Positions 6,377-8,025 of a stretch of 8,025 nucleotides of DNA are shown here, in pieces. The stretch covers positions 1-8,025 of the forward strand of contig PUOI01000441.1 in the NCBI GenBank assembly GCA_003552765.1, in the 5' to 3' direction. Both the position numbers and the translations under genes were made by a program. Within the stretch, counting starts at the first letter, position 1; each line of letters opens with the position of its first letter. The stretch is from Candidatus Hydrogenedentota bacterium (GTDB lineage: Bacteria > Hydrogenedentota > Hydrogenedentia > Hydrogenedentales > SLHB01). The notes under the pieces were generated by a model. That model made no database searches. It saw only the letters and a program-made list of their open reading frames with translations, and was not told the DNA's origin.

Positions 6377-6403
6377 GACATTACACGCCAGCTTGTATTC
6401 AAA
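6375..6403 (+). promoter_or_regulatory. Possible promoter of the second propeller gene
   Basis: A perfect TTGACA at 6375-6380 overlaps the end of the terminator T-run. The -10 is unclear: TTCAAA (6398-6403, spacer 17) and TATTCA (6396-6401, spacer 15) each match only 3/6. The position is right for a gene that follows a strong terminator, and transcription would begin near 6409, about 80 bases before the ATG at 6491. Confidence 0.3.
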
Positions 6404-6435
6404 TGTAGCTTTGGCGAGGACGTTAGGAGTTGGTG

Positions 6436-6504
6436 GTGTTAGCAGCTAAGAAGAAACACTGGACGGGTGCGCAACAGAATAGGAACATGGATGATGGCGC
6501 GTAA
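6436..6504 (+). CDS. Possible short leader ORF overlapping the second propeller gene
   Basis: A GTG at 6436 lies six bases after TAGGAG (6424-6429) and opens a 22-codon frame ending in TAA at 6502-6504. An in-frame GTG at 6433 is an alternative start. The peptide starts VLAAKKKHW, ends NRNMDDGA, and is lysine-rich with no recognisable family. Its last codons overlap the start of the large gene (ATG 6491) in another frame, so the two could be translationally coupled. It is the positional counterpart of the small ORF before the first paralogue. The GTG start makes it weaker, and chance is quite possible. Confidence 0.3.
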   Translation: MLAAKKKHWTGAQQNRNMDDGA

Positions 6505-8025
6505 TACGTATGTACGGCGGATGGAAGCCTCTTTGATTCAAGGCGTGGGTTTGGCGGCCGTGGCGTTGAGTTTGGTAATGCCGGCCGCTGCGGAGGATAT
6601 GCCGGTCAGGGCGGCGTTGGATGTTCATGGCGATGGCAATTACGTGGAAACCTCCCGTGTGCTCGACGAAACGCCCAACACCGTGGAAGCGTGGATCATG
6701 GTGGCGGAAGACGCCACCGATGGCCGAATTGGCGTGATTACCGGAAATTATGAAGGGGGACACGGGGAAGGCACGTGGAATTTTGAGGTGCATGCCGATG
6801 GGGCGCCCCGCCTGTTTTGGAACGATGGGCAGGTCAACCATGTGTCCAATGCGGTGGATGTGCGGACGGGCGCGTGGGAACACCTAGCCTGGGTCCGCGA
6901 TGCAGAGGCCGATGAGTTCCGGCTCTACCACAATGGGGAACGAGTGGACACGTTCTCGGGGACGGGGGACGAGATGACGTTAAGTGCTCATCCCAATGAA
7001 CTTCCCATCCGTATTGGTTCGGATTATCCTTCGGGAAGACAACCGTTCGATGGGGCGATCTGCGAGGTTCGCATATGGAATGTCCCCCGTAGCGGAGATC
7101 AAATCCGGGATGCCATGGGGCGGAGCCTCTCGGGCGGCGAAGAAGGGCTCGTGGGGTATTGGCCGTTGGACGAGGGAGAAGGCAACGTGGTTCATGATCG
7201 GTCCTCTCACGAGAACGACGGCGTGATCGAGGGATGCGAGTGGATCCTGGTGCGGCCCTTCCTCAGCGATCTTCCCAGTCACCATGAATTCGCCGAGGGC
7301 GAAGCGCTTACGCTTGGTCCGGTGGAACTTCGTGACCCCGAAGGCGAGGTGACGCACCAGTGGTATTTTCAGGGGGAGCCCATTGAAGGCGCCACGGAAA
7401 GCGTCCTTACTATTGAAGAAATGGCCGAAAACGATCTCGGGACCTACCATGTCCAAATCGATGACGATCGCGAGTTGACGCCGCTTGAGTCAAGCCGGAC
7501 ACGATTGGCCAAACCCGACTGGCCGATGTGGCGCTACGATGCAGCGCGAAGCGCGGATGCGCCTCACGTGCTTGCGGAGGACCTGCATCTGCAATGGGTT
7601 AGGGAGCTGCCTGAACCCAAGCGGGCGTGGCGTCACCAGTGGGATGATCGCGGGAAGCTGGACTTTGATATCTCGTATGCTCCCGTGGTGAAGGATGGAC
7701 GCGTCTTCGCGCCCTCAAACGTCACGGACAGCGTCACGGCGTACAACATCAAGGATGGCGCGGAGGAATGGCGCTTCTACACCGATGGGCCTGTCCGTGT
7801 GGCGCCCGCCGCGTGGGAGGATAAGGTGTACTTCGTGTCCGACGATGGCCATCTCTACTGCGTGCACGCCGAAAGCGGGGAGCTGGTCTGGAAGTATCAG
7901 GGGGGACCCTCGGACCACCGCTTGCTTGGCAACGAGCGAATCATCAACTTTTGGGCCGCGCGGGGCGGTCCAGTCATAAAGGACGGCATCGTATACTTCG
8001 CGGCGGGCATCTGGCCCATGCATGG
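6491..8025 (+). CDS. Exported LamG / Ig-like / PQQ-propeller protein, 3' end outside window
   Basis: The frame is open for 511 codons from ATG 6491 to the right edge. The start is ATG 6491 or 6494, both behind AGGA at 6481-6484; an in-frame TAG at 6440 limits upstream extension. Residues 1-34 form a signal peptide with Arg9-Arg10, a hydrophobic core at 15-30 and cleavage after PAAA. Residues ~41-250 form a LamG (concanavalin-like jelly roll) domain with EAWIMV, the EVRIWNVPRSGDQI strand (192-205), GYWPLDEGEG (222-231) and a final DGVIEG. Residues ~257-340 form an Ig-like domain (QWYFQGEPIEGA, then DLGTYHV) in which both usual disulfide cysteines are absent. The PQQ propeller starts at D343 and is about 82% identical to that of the preceding gene. 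LamG and Ig modules suggest ligand binding outside the cytoplasm. Whether it also carries a methyltransferase-like segment, VDQ repeats or malectin lies beyond the window. Confidence 0.92.
   Translation, partial: MMARNTYVRRMEASLIQGVGLAAVALSLVMPAAAEDMPVRAALDVHGDGNYVETSRVLDETPNTVEAWIMVAEDATDGRIGVITGNYEGGHGEGTWNFEVHADGAPRLFWNDGQVNHVSNAVDVRTGAWEHLAWVRDAEADEFRLYHNGERVDTFSGTGDEMTLSAHPNELPIRIGSDYPSGRQPFDGAICEVRIWNVPRSGDQIRDAMGRSLSGGEEGLVGYWPLDEGEGNVVHDRSSHENDGVIEGCEWILVRPFLSDLPSHHEFAEGEALTLGPVELRDPEGEVTHQWYFQGEPIEGATESVLTIEEMAENDLGTYHVQIDDDRELTPLESSRTRLAKPDWPMWRYDAARSADAPHVLAEDLHLQWVRELPEPKRAWRHQWDDRGKLDFDISYAPVVKDGRVFAPSNVTDSVTAYNIKDGAEEWRFYTDGPVRVAPAAWEDKVYFVSDDGHLYCVHAESGELVWKYQGGPSDHRLLGNERIINFWAARGGPVIKDGIVYFAAGIWPMH
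7517..8025 (+). repeat. Propeller segment shared with the paralogue at 2266-2775 (copy 2)
   Basis: This is the second copy of the duplicated propeller start. It begins exactly at the DWPMWRYDAAR motif that follows the signal peptide in copy 1 but here follows the Ig-like domain. Similarity stops abruptly upstream of this motif, marking the boundary at which the LamG-Ig segment was added or lost. Confidence 0.85.

Noticed and set aside
5662..6402. 246-codon minus-strand open frame over the malectin region and terminator
   Set aside because: It is antisense to a strong domain, and its start would lie beyond the terminator hairpin with no ribosome binding site. Its hydrophobic part mirrors the acidic Glu/Asp linker.

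Overview
The window comes from a GC-rich bacterium with good Shine-Dalgarno sites. It holds four protein genes and two candidate leader peptides in two divergent blocks. The exported PQQ-propeller proteins with a methyltransferase-like insert, a malectin module or a LamG module are a combination I associate mainly with the Planctomycetes-Verrucomicrobia-Lentisphaerae/Kiritimatiellae group. That placement is inferred from protein style; there is no rRNA or marker gene here. No tRNA, rRNA, CRISPR array, insertion sequence or att site was seen.

Left block, minus strand (1-1623). A GH130 family enzyme (571-1623, 350 aa, mannoside phosphorylase or related) lies upstream of an unrecognised integral membrane protein that starts with GTG at 397 and runs off the left edge. 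Each has a plausible sigma70-type promoter. The promoter and ribosome binding site of the GH130 gene fix its start at 1623, not at the longer in-frame ATG at 1695.

Control region (1624-2166). This is about 540 bases between divergent genes. It holds the two outward-facing promoters, several inverted repeats, and a 24-codon ORF (2080-2154) with a perfect ribosome binding site. Its stop codon overlaps the ribosome binding site of the large gene downstream.

Right block, plus strand (2167-8025). The first large gene (2167-6303, 1378 aa) encodes a secreted mosaic: signal peptide, half of a PQQ-type propeller, a SAM-methyltransferase-like Rossmann segment, six VDQ-centred repeats of 30-33 residues, more propeller with a conserved four-cysteine core, and a C-terminal malectin domain split by an acidic Asn/Asp/Glu linker. 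A strong intrinsic terminator follows. The next gene (6491 to the right edge, at least 511 aa) is a tandem paralogue. Its propeller start is about 82% identical to that of the first gene, but in front of it sit a LamG domain and an Ig-like domain. It too is preceded by a possible short leader ORF.

Taken together this looks like a carbohydrate-related locus: a cytoplasmic mannoside-active enzyme divergent from two exported beta-propeller proteins with different carbohydrate- or ligand-binding modules. The strongest candidate novelties are the six-fold VDQ repeat array grafted onto the end of the Rossmann segment, the module swap between the paralogues, and the short leader ORFs coupled to both large genes.
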